NCBI GenBank assembly: GCA_025435555.1
Contig: JAIWWG010000172.1
Span: 1-30,291, forward strand
Origin: Chytriomyces cf. hyalinus JEL632
Lineage: Eukaryota; Chytridiomycota; Chytridiomycetes; Chytridiales; Chytriomycetaceae
Direction: 5' to 3'
Length of the DNA stretch: 30,291 bases
Position numbers and translations under genes: made by a program
Notes under the pieces: generated by a model
What the model was told of the DNA's origin: nothing
What the model saw: the letters and a program-made list of their open reading frames with translations, nothing else
The model's database searches: none
Shown here: positions 9,823 to 20,106 of the stretch, one piece after another
Layout: the number at the start of each line of letters is the position of its first letter
Position numbering within the stretch: the first letter of the stretch is position 1

Positions 9823-10367
9823 TCAATAAAACAACTCACAGCCAGGTGGGAATGGCCATCCAAAGTTTTCTCCAGATTCGGCGAGTCGTTTGTGGGCTTC
9901 GATCTTGGCAACCTGAGTCACACTTCTCACCCACAAAAAGGTGAAAATAGGGTACAACGCAAGGATCAGATCTCGGCCAGAACACAATATCGAAACGCAG
10001 GATTCGCTCCCAAGTTCGTAAGTTACGTAGAATTCGAAATAACATACGTCTTGTTTGGCGAGTAAGCATATGCAACCAGGAAGACGGCGGTTCCGCCCAA
10101 GTATCCCCACACCCAGACAGGCTCCCAGAAGTATTTGCCCTTCTTTCCGGCCTATTCGCAGGCAGTATCGAGACAGTTAGTGCTACCAACTAGCGGGGTA
10201 ATCGATTGTTGATGAATCACCTTGCCGGGTGCACCCAGAAAGTATCCGGTGGGCTCTCCTCCATGATGTTCGCCGTGGTGGTCGGAGTGGGAACTGGCGA
10301 AACGGACGGCGGTGCTCTGCTTTGGGGTCGAGCGGACGAGACGGGGAAGTGTTCGCAGCAGTGTCAT
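9823..10367 (-). CDS. Mitochondrial complex I ESSS subunit (NDUFB11-like)
   Basis: Accessory single-pass subunit of the membrane arm of NADH:ubiquinone oxidoreductase, inner mitochondrial membrane. Exons 10221-10367, 10048-10151 and 9823-9922 (introns 69 and 125 nt) join to 116 residues. Residues 1-25 (MTLLRTLPRLVRSTPKQSTAVRFASS) form a basic, hydroxylated presequence. Then comes a His-rich stretch, GYFLGAPGK, the hallmark WEPVWVWGYLGGTAVFLVAYAYSPNK with one membrane helix, and a charged helix VAKIEAHKRLAESGENFGW, matching the ESSS order. The second acceptor was chosen because it rebuilds this motif. The last codons overlap a GTGAGT donor at 9834-9839, so a further C-terminal exon is possible; the C-terminus is uncertain. 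The gene is divergent from the TLC gene. Confidence 0.72.
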
Positions 10368-10533
10368 TTGGCTGTTTTTATTTTTACGCTCTCATAAAAA
10401 CCTGAGAGTCCATCTCTCGCACAAAAAAGGTGAGCTCCGGTACACGAATCATTGAGAGTGTTGAGTACTAATCTGATGCTACGTCGTTGATCACGTATTC
10501 CTGTTTGCGAAAAGAACCTCTTCTTTAACTGAA
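10368..10533. promoter_or_regulatory. Divergent promoter region, ESSS / TLC
   Basis: The 166 bp between the two opposed start codons contain the promoters of both genes. No defined element can be named. Confidence 0.45.
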
Positions 10534-11593
10534 ATGTCTCTTCTCGAATCACTGGGCGTTGGTGCACTGGAGAAGCACTGGAAGGTGGTTGTCCTGTCTG
10601 CCGTCTTCTGGCAGGCCATGTTCGTGATGGCGGGTCTGGTATCGACGGCCATGTTTCCTGCGTACAGATCCTGGAAGAAGGTTTGCTCTCTTGTGTTGAT
10701 CTGTTGCTTAGCCTGTGTGGCTCATCGCTTTCTTTGTCATAGAACAAGCAGTGGGACTGGAGGTGAGCATGAAGTCCATCTGACTAACTCTAGCATCATC
10801 TCACAATCTGCATGGCATGCCTTCTCCCACAGGATGCGCATTGTGTCCTTCTTCAACGCCATCATCATCACGTCCGTTGCCTTCCCAATGCTCTTTGATG
10901 CGTCCTTGTACGAAAACAAGCTGTGGGGATACAACCAGTACTCGGGAGATGTGAATGCAGTCGTTGTTGGTGCGTTGTCTTGTCTTTCGAAAGCGCAGCC
11001 CGCGAATTAGTAATCATCCCAATCAAAAACAAAACAGGATACTTTGCCTGGGACATTTACGTGTCGATTCTGATGGGCGACGCGGGCTTTATCATCCACG
11101 GCATTGCCGCATTCAGCGTCTACTTTTTCTCCTTCAAACCGTTTATCCAGTACTACGGCGCCGTCTTCATCATGTACGAGCTCTCGACGCCCTTCCTGAA
11201 TATCCATTGGATGTGCGACAAGGTTGGGTGGACGGGAAGTACGCTTCAGTTTGTGAATGGGATCTTGCTTTTGGCAGTGTTTTTCGCGTGTCGGCTCGTG
11301 TTTGGGTTGTACCAGAGTTTCAACTTTTTTGTGTCGCTGTATGAGCAGTTTGACCAGATTCCGTTGCACTTGGTCGTGATTTACTCCATCTGTAACTTTG
11401 TGCTGGTGAGGGATCTCTTCGTATAACTGAGCGTGGATGTGAACTAACGCGTTGGATTCAGAACTCGCTCAACATATTCTGGTTCTTTAAAATGGTGGAC
11501 AGTGTGCACAGACGCTTCACAAACAAGAACGATTTGCGCAGCGAGACTCAGGGCGGCAGTGGGCTGACTTCCACGCGCGCAAAGAAGGAGTGA
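10534..11593 (+). CDS. TLC-domain membrane protein (TLCD4/TMEM56-like)
   Basis: TRAM-LAG1-CLN8 (TLC) multi-pass protein; the family handles lipids or ceramide in the ER and other membranes, and this member's substrate is unknown. Five exons, 10534-10680, 10743-10762 (only 20 nt), 10833-10969, 11038-11405 and 11462-11593, join to 267 residues. Helices include VVVLSAVFWQAMFVMAGLV, IVSFFNAIIITSVAFPMLF, GYFAWDIYVSILMGDAGFIIHGIAAF, YGAVFIMYELSTPFLNIHW and FVNGILLLAVFFACRLVFG. The blocks WDWRMRIVSFFNA, GYFAWDIYVS and YELSTPFLNIHW are TLC hallmarks of the TMEM56 branch. The C-terminus is basic (TSTRAKKE), as expected for a cytosolic tail. Each splice is in phase with GT-AG ends, and intron 4 has the branch-point-like GAACTAACGC. 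AATAAA follows at 11603-11608. Confidence 0.88.
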
Positions 11594-11602
11594 ACAAAAT
11601 AA

Positions 11603-11608
11603 AATAAA
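11603..11608 (+). terminator. poly(A) signal of the TLC gene
   Basis: AATAAA 10 nt past the stop, only 25 nt before the next gene's ATG, showing how tightly the genes are packed. Confidence 0.45.
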
Positions 11609-11632
11609 CTAAAAAAGATTGTGCAACCATCC

Positions 11633-12519
11633 ATGAGCCAGATCACAACGGTCAGAACACAACACAGCCCCCTTTCGCATTTACCCAACACACCCACACC
11701 AACAACAACACAACACAGACAGACAAGACCGTCAAGTTCCTCGCAACCACTGTCGGACGCGACAGAATCAACCGCTTCGTTCAGTACTTTCTGCGCTTCG
11801 CCGTGCACCAAGTCCAGGACAAAGACACTGCCAAGCGCATCTCTTCACTTGTTGCCGTGCTTGGACAGACGCGCAAGGTCATGCGAACTGGAAGACAGAT
11901 TGAGTTTCTCAGAGCCATCTATAAGTTCCTTGAGATTCGGGACGATGTTGTAAAGAGCACGAGTATCGCTAAGGCAGTGTTTCTGTCGCTGTGGCTGTGC
12001 TTTGATACGTGCCAATGGGTGAGACGCTGTGTTGTTCAGAGCATCAATCAGCATATTTAACGTTGTTGTTCCAGATCCACACGGCCAATATTTACAAATT
12101 CAACGACATCAAAGACATTGGCGTCAAAGCATTCAAATGCTGGCTCCTTGCGCTCGTCTTTTCATTCACGGGCGACCTGTACAAACTGCAAATGAACGGT
12201 CGGAAACTGGCCATCGAAAAGAAAGTCGCAGCGTCGGGCAACAAGGACGAAGGCCGCGTTTGCAAAGTTGAATGTTAAGTCGCTTTTAATTGAACGCGGT
12301 AAATTGCGGTTGGCGACCCTTCAGGACGGTGTCGATATTTTGTTGCCGGCTGCGGGGCTTGAGTATGTGCCACTTTCGCCAGCGTATGTGGGGCTTGCGG
12401 GCGCGTTTACTTCGCTTCTGGGTGGATGTGAGTTTAATGTTGTTTTTGATGTGAGTTTTGATGTGAGTTTGGAATCGCTGATGGAATCTCTTCTAGACAC
12501 CCACTGGAACTCTCTCTAA
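11633..12519 (+). CDS. PEX11-family peroxisome proliferation protein, copy 1
   Basis: PEX11 proteins bend and elongate the peroxisomal membrane before fission. Exons 11633-11650, 11719-12018, 12075-12427 and 12497-12519 follow the same plan as copy 2. The protein starts MSQITT, then KTVKFLATTVGRDRINRFVQYFLRF, TRKVMRTGRQIEFLRA, LSLWLCFDTCQW, IHTANIYKFNDI, LALVFSFTGDLYKLQMNGRKL and TLQDGVDILLPAAGLEYVPLSPAYVGLAGAFTSLLGG, ending in the tiny exon YTHWNSL. Exon 3 is one base too long: the frame ends in TAA at 12276-12278, while the conserved continuation is in the +1 frame. The overlap of the two open frames places the extra base between about 12200 and 12276. Corrected length is about 230 residues, normal for PEX11. 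The first exon, with a GTCAGA donor, is the least certain part. Confidence 0.78.
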
Positions 12520-12584
12520 CGCAGCATATTTCCCTCTCCGGCCATTCGCAGCACATATCTCCACGGGTGTTTTATTTTGTGATG

Positions 12585-12590
12585 AATAAA
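12585..12590 (+). terminator. poly(A) signal of PEX11 copy 1
   Basis: AATAAA 66 nt after the stop of copy 1. It lies 43 nt before the ATG proposed for copy 2. Confidence 0.5.
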
Positions 12591-12632
12591 GAAAGTTCAG
12601 AATATAATCCGCTCACAGAGTTGGTTGGAATC

Positions 12633-13474
12633 ATGGTAACCAACCACACGTGGCACAGATCATCGCTAACACAACAACCCAATGCCACCCAACGCAGGAA
12701 GACAAAGCAGTCAAATTCCTTTCCACAACCACCGGTCGAGACAGAGTCAACCGCTTTGTCCAATACCTCTGCCGCTTCCTCATTTGGCACTATACAAAGC
12801 AAGGCGCCAGCAAAGACACGATTCGATCCCTCACGAATCTAATGGCAACCGTGGGACTCACGCGCAAAGTTCTCTTTACGGGAAGACAGCTCGAGTTTTA
12901 CCAGGCCACTGTCAAGGAATGCATGGCGCAGAAGGATTACATCATCAAAGTAACGACAGTGCTCAAGAATTTGAGCATGATTCTGTGGCTTACTCTTGAT
13001 ACGTGTCAGTGGGTGCGTTTGCTCAGTTTTTGGTTCTTTCTGTGTTGACTCCTTCGCTGTTAAACCAACATGTTTTCATAGCTGCATGCCACCAACCTGT
13101 ACACCTTTACAAACATTCCTGAAATCAATTCACACGCAACAAAACATGGCTCGCTAGTATCCTGTTTTCATTCATTGGGAACTTGTATAAACTCAGAATC
13201 AATGCTCGCAATCTCGTCATCAACAGCGATGTCCCTGTGATGAGGCTTAAAAAGGAACGCTCGCAGTTGTTGCGGTCAACGCTGCAAGATTCTTTGGACG
13301 TGATTTTGCCCGTGGCCATGCTGGATTATATTCCTGTTGAGAGCGGGTATCTTGGGTTGATTGGTGCTGCGACTTCGCTCATTGGCGCTTGTGAGTCTTC
13401 TTTCCCTTTTGGTTTGGCGTGGACTTATTGACTGCTCTTGGTTTCATCCAGACTCTCATTGGAAGACGCTGTAG
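12633..13474 (+). CDS. PEX11-family protein, copy 2, one missing base
   Basis: Tandem paralogue of the preceding gene. The ATG at 12633 is split directly from the body by a 62-nt intron with a GTAACC donor, a CTAAC branch site and a CGCAG acceptor. Body exons are 12698-13012, 13082-13390 and 13452-13474. The protein reads EDKAVKFLSTTTGRDRVNRFVQYLCRFLIWHYTK, TRKVLFTGRQLEFYQATV, LTLDTCQW, LHATNLYTFTNI, WLASILFSFIGNLYKLRINARNLVI, TLQDSLDVILPVAMLDYIPVESGYLGLIGAATSLIGA and ends YSHWKTL. Exon 3 lacks one base near 13126-13130 relative to copy 1, between NIPEI and FTRNKTW; unspliced reading there soon loses the family motif. Corrected length is about 216 residues. An in-frame ATG at 12582 is an alternative start. 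Confidence 0.75.
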
Positions 13475-13651
13475 AAAACGCGTTTCATTTTTTTGGAAGG
13501 TGACATTCATCACCTCAGACACACAACAACAATCGATAAAAACAGCATATGGGGACATATAAAACGCGCAAATTTTGTAAAACACTTTTATGCTCTCAAT
13601 ACACCTCACGCATGATGTATAAAAAGACCCCCGCAGCCATATGCTCACTCC
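13475..13651. other. Convergent 3' gap, PEX11 copy 2 / CBP80
   Basis: The 177 bp between the two stops contain a plus-strand CGATAAAAAC and AT-rich sequence; nothing else is visible. Confidence 0.3.
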
Positions 13652-16600
13652 TCACCCAGACTTGACCAACAACTCTCCAACCGCTTTGATTTCATTCCAA
13701 ATCTTCAACATGCGCGGCTCAATCGGCTCCACAAATGCCGTTGCTTCAAGGGTAAACTTGAGGCGATTCACGTCAATGTGGAACTGGTTGCGAAATAAAG
13801 TAAGTTGGTTGGGGTGTTTTCAAAAAGGAAAATGAAATGTTTGCATACCGATCGTCCAAACTCGCGCATCTGCCCTGAAATCCATCTCCAGCGGCTCGAC
13901 GATTCAGGAATTTCTCCGCGGTCGAGCAACTGTTGCAGACAGATTTGGAATCGCTGGAACAAGAGAATAAACGCTGCTCTTTGGTCGCGCAATGCTTTGT
14001 CAAGAGCTTCTTGGGTTGTCGAATTGTCCTCTGAATCGCAAAGAGTTAACGTGTCGAAATCCATGGTTTAAAATTTGCGTAATCAAGGACATCCCACCAT
14101 CCATTGCGTTGATTCCAATCTTTTCGCGAAGCTGGGACACCTTCGAGTTCACCTTGAACAAAACATTCCTCAAAATTGTCCACACGTAGAACCTGTTTGG
14201 CAGGACGCGGTCACGAACTACACTACCGACTACCGTTTTCATTTAACAAATTGATATACCTTGAGTAATCGTTATCAAGCACGCTCAAGTCGAGGGCCCA
14301 TGTAATAATGCTGATTGGGTCCACGACACGGTAGTTCATGAGTTTGTCCAGCACAATTTCCATGTTTTGGGTGTTGAATTTCCAAAACTCGGCAATGATT
14401 CGAACGGTGTGGAGGCGATCCTCTGCTTCCTGATTCATTTGCTGCAAAATTTTGACGTACCTGAAAAAGTCGCCGAAATTTTTTTAAAAACCAGAACTCC
14501 GTGCGCCAAGTCTTGAAAAACTCACCGCTCCACAATATTCAAAAAGTGACTGAAACTTTTCGTTCCCAAAAACAAAATGTTCTGCACAAAGATATCCCGA
14601 ACGACAACGTCATTCTCCCATGATGATCCAGCAGGCCCGCCGAATCCTTCCACAGCCATGTCACTCGCGTTGTATGTAGATTTGCGATGGCTTGACATAT
14701 CTTCGAGGACACTGATGATTGATCCGTTATCCAGCTTCGTAGAGAGCTGGCGGCTCAATCGCTCAATCAAGACATCCAAGTTGCTGTCCACTTCCCCTCT
14801 GCCGAAAATATCTGCGCACAAACCATTCAAATCAAGATTCAGAATCGCGTGAGGGAAAGAGTTCGAAATGCGACAATACCTGCAGATTTAAAGCCAGCGG
14901 CATAACGAAAGTTTGCGTTTGGCGCAACCGCAGGAAACACAGCAGCATTGCTCGAAAAGTTTTCGGGAAGTGTCCCCACAATGCGATCAAAGTAAGAAAG
15001 CCGAATTTCGCGCTCCAACGTTTCGCGAATAAATGAAAACTTTGCCGTCGAGTCATCTTCGAGCGTATGAGACCTATTTTTGTGGTGCCGCATATTAAGT
15101 GCCAATTCTATTCTGCCGGAACCAGTTCGTTCTCACCAGTCTGCCCATTTCCAAGTATAGTTGAAGTTACTCAAATGATGCGCAAACCATTCTCCAAATC
15201 TCCTCACACATTCCACGTCCATCCCACCGCCAACACCGCTCCCTTCGCTATCCATTCTCGAAAAGATGATTCTCAAGCTTCGACCCATGGCGCTTGGCAC
15301 CTTTGACGGAGCTCCTTTACACAAGTCAAACAATAGCGTCGCATAATACACAGACAGTTCTTGGCTTCGTGGCAGTTTGATGAGTTCTCTGATCAAGTTT
15401 TCGACAATCGCTTGATGAAAGTTGTAATCGGTTTCTTTGTGGAATTTGTCCAGGTTCAATAGGAAATGACTGCATTCGATGTGATTGTGCGAGAGGAGAT
15501 GGATAGTGTCGAGCGCAATGTCGTCCATGATAAAGCGCTCGATTTTTTGAGTTGATGGAAGCTCTGAGATGACTTTCTGTAAATAGAGACATTCAATATC
15601 TCTTGACATGACCGTGCAATGTCGACATTCATACCTCAGAAGTATTTACAGAATCGTCAAAGACCCAGAACATGGGCTCTTGCTCAGGAATATCCGTCAT
15701 ATGGAAATTAGACGGCCACACAAATTCTTTGACTGCATGCTTCGTTCCTGCAGCGAGTTCATCGAAAAACGCGTTTTCGGGTCTCATCAACAGGCATTCG
15801 TCCCAATTGTTGTTTTGCAAGTCTTGAATTTGGTTCCACAGGTGCTCAAGTTTCTGATACGCGGACGCGTTTGTTAGTTTTTCTCATGCTGCATTTCCCG
15901 CACAGCAGGTAGTTTCGCAATTTGTTCGAGCTTACATCGATTTGATCGTATGGTTCCGTTTTGGGACAGTCTCGATACACTTTCAAGGCGTCAAAGACTA
16001 GACCTAGCGGTCCAAAGTGGATAGAGTCGCGCCGGCGGGTCATGTACGCATCTACAACAGAAGTAAGTCGCTGTAGCCCTTCTGGATCACTTCGATAGAG
16101 ATGGTGTGATGCCTGGAGAGATGGTGTTGCGGCGGACCCCATGTCAGAAAATAGCCCTCAAATTTTTGCGAATGCTAGTGTACCCAAGGAAGCGCTCCCA
16201 AAACGCAGAATACAATCGCATCCACAAGCTGAGGTTTCGTGTTGTTCGTGTTGTCGATAATTGCCAATACGCCCATTGCCAAATCAAGAAACGCGGAGCC
16301 AGTGATGACACCCGAATTGACCAATTCAGCAAAGAAGCGCAACTAGAAAGACACAAGAGCGTTACGAAATTGGGAGAATCGTTTGAGAACGCTATTGAAG
16401 TTCACCAGCAGTTTGGCTGATCGAAAGTCTCCACCCGCAATGGCTTCGTCAAGAACGTCCAGCATAGTTGATACGACAGAAGCAGCAAAGACTGCATCTT
16501 TCAGGTTGACGAGACCGACTAGGCAGCCGTAAATCGATGCTTTCAAAGGCACTTCGACAACGCTGAAGCAAAACAACATCAGTACCACCACACAGACACA

Positions 16601-16824
16601 GCTTCCACATATCGTTTACATACCACGCAATCAGGCCATGGGTAAATGCGCTTTTGAGAGCGCCGCTGTCTCTCAGGACGGCAGCCACGATTCCGTCCAT
16701 GCCTCGCTTAATCTCTCCGTTCTGTTTTTTGCGCATCGATGAGACACGTATCCGCACTGCGTCCTCTTCATTGCAGTCTTACGTCGCCGCATTCGACCAG
16801 CATCCGCGTCAGACGTCCGTCCAT
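13652..16824 (-). CDS. NCBP1: Nuclear cap-binding protein subunit 1 (CBP80)
   Basis: Large subunit of the nuclear cap-binding complex; with CBP20 it binds the m7G cap and guides splicing, export and decay. Twelve exons, the last eleven being 16406-16562, 16184-16342, 15936-16112, 15635-15853, 15137-15576, 14880-15073, 14526-14811, 14260-14460, 14098-14192, 13849-14030 and 13652-13783, join in phase. From the ATG at 16736 they give 784 residues (human CBP80 is 790). Three MIF4G-like helical repeats are recognisable: YGCLVGLVN...LGALPW; LIRELIKLPR...FGEWFAHHLSNFNYTWKWADW then FIRETLEREIRLSYFDRIV; SFSHFLNIVERYVKIL...RIIAEFWKFN...VLDKLMNYRVVD...FYVWTILRNVLFKVN...FILLFQRF. An ATG at 16824 (MDGRLTRMLVECGD) would add 29 residues but needs one base skipped near 16770-16780. 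Introns are 58-82 nt. No N-terminal nuclear signal can be fixed. Confidence 0.93.
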
Positions 16825-16900
16825 TTTTGCAAGTGCTGGGAAAAGTGAAATGATTTTAAACTTTGACCTCAAGGATTTATTTATGAATATTTCCAAGTAT

Positions 16901-16906
16901 TTTATT
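16901..16906 (-). terminator. poly(A) signal of the TauD-type dioxygenase gene
   Basis: AATAAA on the minus strand 47 nt past the stop at 16953. It lies in the short gap before the CBP80 start. Confidence 0.5.
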
Positions 16907-16952
16907 TAAACTACCGCAGGCAGCAGGGTTCAGCTTTCGCAAGCTTTCGATT

Positions 16953-18241
16953 TCATTTTCTGACAGAGGACAGCGATGCCAAATGCGCACGACGCGCCAC
17001 TGGAGGGGCGATGCCAAGCGCGTCTCTTCGCGACTTGCTCGCCGGGTCAAAGTACGGAACCTCCCCCACAGAAGTAGACCGCTCCCCGTATCGATGGTAC
17101 TCGTCAAAATCAAAATCAACTGTGGCAGTGTGGAAGGAGCTTACGATTGTCCCACACTGCCACGTCGTTCACGTTCCACTTGAACCGAACTTGCAAGTCA
17201 TGATTTTGAACACAGAGGTTCAGTAAATGCTCAAGGACAAGGTCGCTTTCATCCTTTGACAGCTCATTGATTCGTTTAGTAAACTCCTTGTTGGCAAACC
17301 TTGTGTGTGCTCATCATAAGTATTAAGTAGCTCACGGATTGGTGGTAGGTAGACTTACACTCCCTTCCACCCAGTCACGGGATTCGTTCGAATGACAGGG
17401 TGCACCGCCGACAAATGGTCGCCAACATTTTCAGGAGACCCGCGTGGACCAGGATTTATATTAACCAGCCCCAGCTGTTGAAGTAGCAGGAATCCGTCGC
17501 CCGTGTGCGTTGCGGTAAGACCTTCAAGGAAGGCTTGGAATGCCGGTGAAAGCCTGTCGTAGACCTCGTACGCACTGGCCCATAACGTGTCTCCGCCTTC
17601 GGGAGGAGACGAACGCAATTTCAATGCAGCATAGTCGGACGGAGCGTTTTCAAAAGTGACACTTTGTTTGGTATGTTTAAGCCGTAATCTTTGCCTTCAA
17701 TGTACTGAAGAAGTGGGGACTTACTCAGAGTGCCACTGAGTAGAATGCAGCTCCGATCTGACATAAGCGCTGTTCCTTTTATCCAACTCCGAAGAAATGA
17801 CATACGCCTCTTGTCCAAACTCGGAAGAAGACTCGCTGACTGGATGTCTGTGAAGGCCACTAGAGGCAGGCTTACCGGCAGCACGACCAAGGCGGTCAAT
17901 AAACTGCTTTTGCTCCTCGAATGTAATGTCCTGGTTTCGAAGGAATACAACGTTGCGCTCGGAGACGAGCACCGCCAAGTCAAGAAGGAGTTCGTCTGAA
18001 TTGGTGGCGTTCAAAATGTCGCGAATTTGGATTCTGGTGGAAAGATGCGCCATTCTCTCAGACGTGTCATATATATCCAATCAATCACATACCCTTGGTC
18101 GAACTCTGTTCCGATGTGAGGCTGCACCTTCCGGTGTGTGTACAGAGTGTCGAGCGAGTAGTTTCGCGACAGCGGTGTGACCTTCGGCGCTTGGCGATCG
18201 CGTTTCAAAGGAGCGAACTCAGAGTCTTTGTTGACAAGCAT
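16953..18241 (-). CDS. TauD/TfdA-type Fe(II)/2-oxoglutarate dioxygenase
   Basis: Non-haem iron dioxygenase of the taurine/sulfonate dioxygenase family, which in fungi releases sulfite from sulfonates; the substrate here is inferred only. Exons 18093-18241, 17725-18033, 17359-17661 and 16953-17299, introns 59, 63 and 59 nt. Landmarks: IGTEFDQGIQIRDIL; LAVLVSERNVVFLRNQ; the iron site QWHSDVTF, whose Asp codon is split by intron 2; SDYAALKLRSSPPEGGDTLWAS; HPVIRTNPVTGWKGVF; VRFKWNVNDVAVWDNR; and FHTATVDFDFDEY carrying the second iron histidine, then RYGERSTSVGEVPYFDP. The last exon has one base too many between WDNR and FHTAT (17135-17147), so the gene as given breaks there. Corrected length would be 368 residues, normal for the family. 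ATG at 18241, divergent from MHYT copy 1. Confidence 0.87.
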
Positions 18242-18453
18242 TGTTGTTCGCGGTTGTTGCTTGGTTTGGTTTTAGTTGTGCGTGAATGCAGTCTGGTTTT
18301 GTAGGTTTCGATTGCGTCATTTTGAGGAACGCGTGACTAAAAGCGTCCCGACCAAATGATCCGTGTATTCACTTTTCCAAGAGGCAAGAAGGGAATCGGT
18401 ACGCGTTGATTTGCGTATTCGGGAAGCAAAGTAGCATGTAAATCTTGCCTTTT
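18242..18453. promoter_or_regulatory. Divergent promoter region, dioxygenase / MHYT copy 1
   Basis: The 212 bp between two opposed ATGs hold both promoters. No defined operator is recognised. Confidence 0.45.
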
Positions 18454-19969
18454 ATGAACGCAACAACCTGCCATCCACGGAACATATCTCCAGGGCTACT
18501 GGGACTGGAAAGTGGCCATCATCTCTCTGGGAATATCCTTCACCGGATCTATATCAGGCATTCTCTTCAACGAGATGAAGGGGAGGTAAGAGTGAAACAC
18601 TTTATATTCAAACCGCAGCCATTCAATTGATCTCCAACTCAATTGACACAGATCCGACCCACCCATATCTCCACTCTATTCCACCGCGCTACTCTTTCTG
18701 TCCGCGTTTTCCATCTCCGTACGCGCCATATTCATGATGCATTTTGTGGGCATGACCGCATTCCCGCTCTTTCACCCGAACGGGATGCGTGTACCAATGT
18801 TCTTTGATCCCGTTCTGACAATTATAAGTGCAGTAGTGTGCTTGGTTGTGGTCTTGGGGGCATTCCATTTCGCTTCGCACGATGCGCATTGGAACGACAT
18901 TATTGAGGAGCGCATGAAGCTCGTCCAGCGAATCTACGCCAAAAGCGAAGCAAAGAGACTTGGACTCAAGAGGAGGAAGAAGGCAAAAAACGTAACAAAA
19001 TCCTCGCATCAACAGCAACAGCAGCAAGTGAGTTTCTTTTGGCTTGAAACTTGTGGACGGATATAAATTAAGCACACTCCCAAAAAACAAAAAAGCCACT
19101 CCTTCTCAAAACAGCCAGAATGATGAGTCCGGTTAAAGATAAAAACCGAGCCTCTGTTCAGACGGAGGATTATCGTCCTCACACTTCATCGCGTCCAGAT
19201 TCAAGCGAAGATGAGAACGGCCCATCGGAAAACTCTGTCCAGCAAGAAACCGAAGCAATCGCAGAAAATAACATTCCTTTCGAAAACAGCGCTCTCTTGG
19301 ATCCAGCCATGCAATTCACCAAGTTTGACCTGCAAATTATGATTCTCTTTGATCGTCCTTGGAGAATACTGGTTTCCGGAGTATTTGTTGCGCTGGCCGT
19401 GTTGTGTATGCATCACTTGGGCCTTCATTCAATCCGAATGGAAGCTCGCTATGAGTTTGATATGGGCCTTGTCGTTTTAAGCGCGTTGATTGCGCTCGTT
19501 GCAGCGACAGCTGGAATGTTTATCATTTTCCGAGTGCAGCCTTATTATCCGCATGATAATGTGAAAGTGATGGCGTCAATAGTGATTGCAATTGCCGTCA
19601 ACGGCATGCACTACACAGGAATGGCTGCGCTTCGGTACACTTACGCGCCTGATCCAAACTTTAACACGGCTGGGTTAATCGATGGGTCCATATTGGTCAA
19701 ATACATGCTTTACTTGGAGGTGGGTGCAAGCAGCGTTGCACAAAAGACGTATCATCTTATTCAACTGTTGAAATCGCCAGGTTGCCTTCAAAGTGGTGTC
19801 TGAAGTCATGGTACGCCGCGACATGACGGCAAGCATTTTGCTCCTCCGGGCAAGGGTGAAAGCTGCCGGCAGTTCGATATCACAGTCTGGGAAGAGCGGT
19901 GCGTCGTCTAAGGGTGCGTCATCCAAAGGCGCGTCGTCGAGCCCAAGTATCCGATCCAGTGGGTTCTAG
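18454..19969 (+). CDS. MHYT-domain seven-helix membrane protein, copy 1
   Basis: MHYT domains are membrane sensors, proposed to bind copper and sense gases, usually fused to bacterial signalling enzymes; no enzyme domain is present here. Exons 18454-18585, 18652-19027, 19096-19719 and 19781-19969 give about 439 residues. Helices: VAIISLGISFTGSISGILF; ALLFLSAFSISVRAIFMMHFVGMTA; LTIISAVVCLVVVLGAFHFA; WRILVSGVFVALAVLCMHHLGLHSI; MGLVVLSALIALVAATAGMFIIF; VKVMASIVIAIAVNGMHYTGMAAL; and one near the C-terminus. Three motifs carry the Met-His signature: MMHFVGM, MHHLGLH, MHYTGM. Between helices 3 and 4 sits a charged loop of about 170 residues with a basic helix, a Gln run and Ser/Glu-rich sequence. 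The tail is Ser/Gly-rich with GASSKGASSKGASS. Exon 1 is one base too long: the ATG frame shifts between MNATTC and GYWDWKV (about 18469-18500). Confidence 0.85.
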
Positions 19970-20001
19970 CAACATCATTGCATAATCGGGTCTTTAGTAG
20001 C

Positions 20002-20007
20002 AATAAA
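20002..20007 (+). terminator. poly(A) signal of MHYT copy 1
   Basis: AATAAA 33 nt past the stop of copy 1, inside the 137-bp gap to copy 2. Confidence 0.55.
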
Positions 20008-20106
20008 TGAAGCCATTTCCGCTGAGGTTTACGTTTTCAGAGACAATCTTGAAAATTGTGGTGACGTAAAACTCCAATAAACTTTGGCGGCACAATCCTC
20101 TTCACA

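Noticed and set aside
9540-9826. Additional exon or gene on the minus strand after ESSS
   Set aside because: It can be joined in frame through GTGAGT at 9834-9839, but its sequence resembles no complex I tail; kept only as a possibility.
12650-13048. PEX11 copy 2 starting at 12650
   Set aside because: The codon there is GTG, not ATG; a 62-nt intron after the ATG at 12633, with branch site and acceptor, gives a proper start.
17124-17148. 25-nt intron in the last exon of the dioxygenase
   Set aside because: It has GT and AG ends but is half the size of the shortest intron here and would delete the conserved iron-binding histidine.
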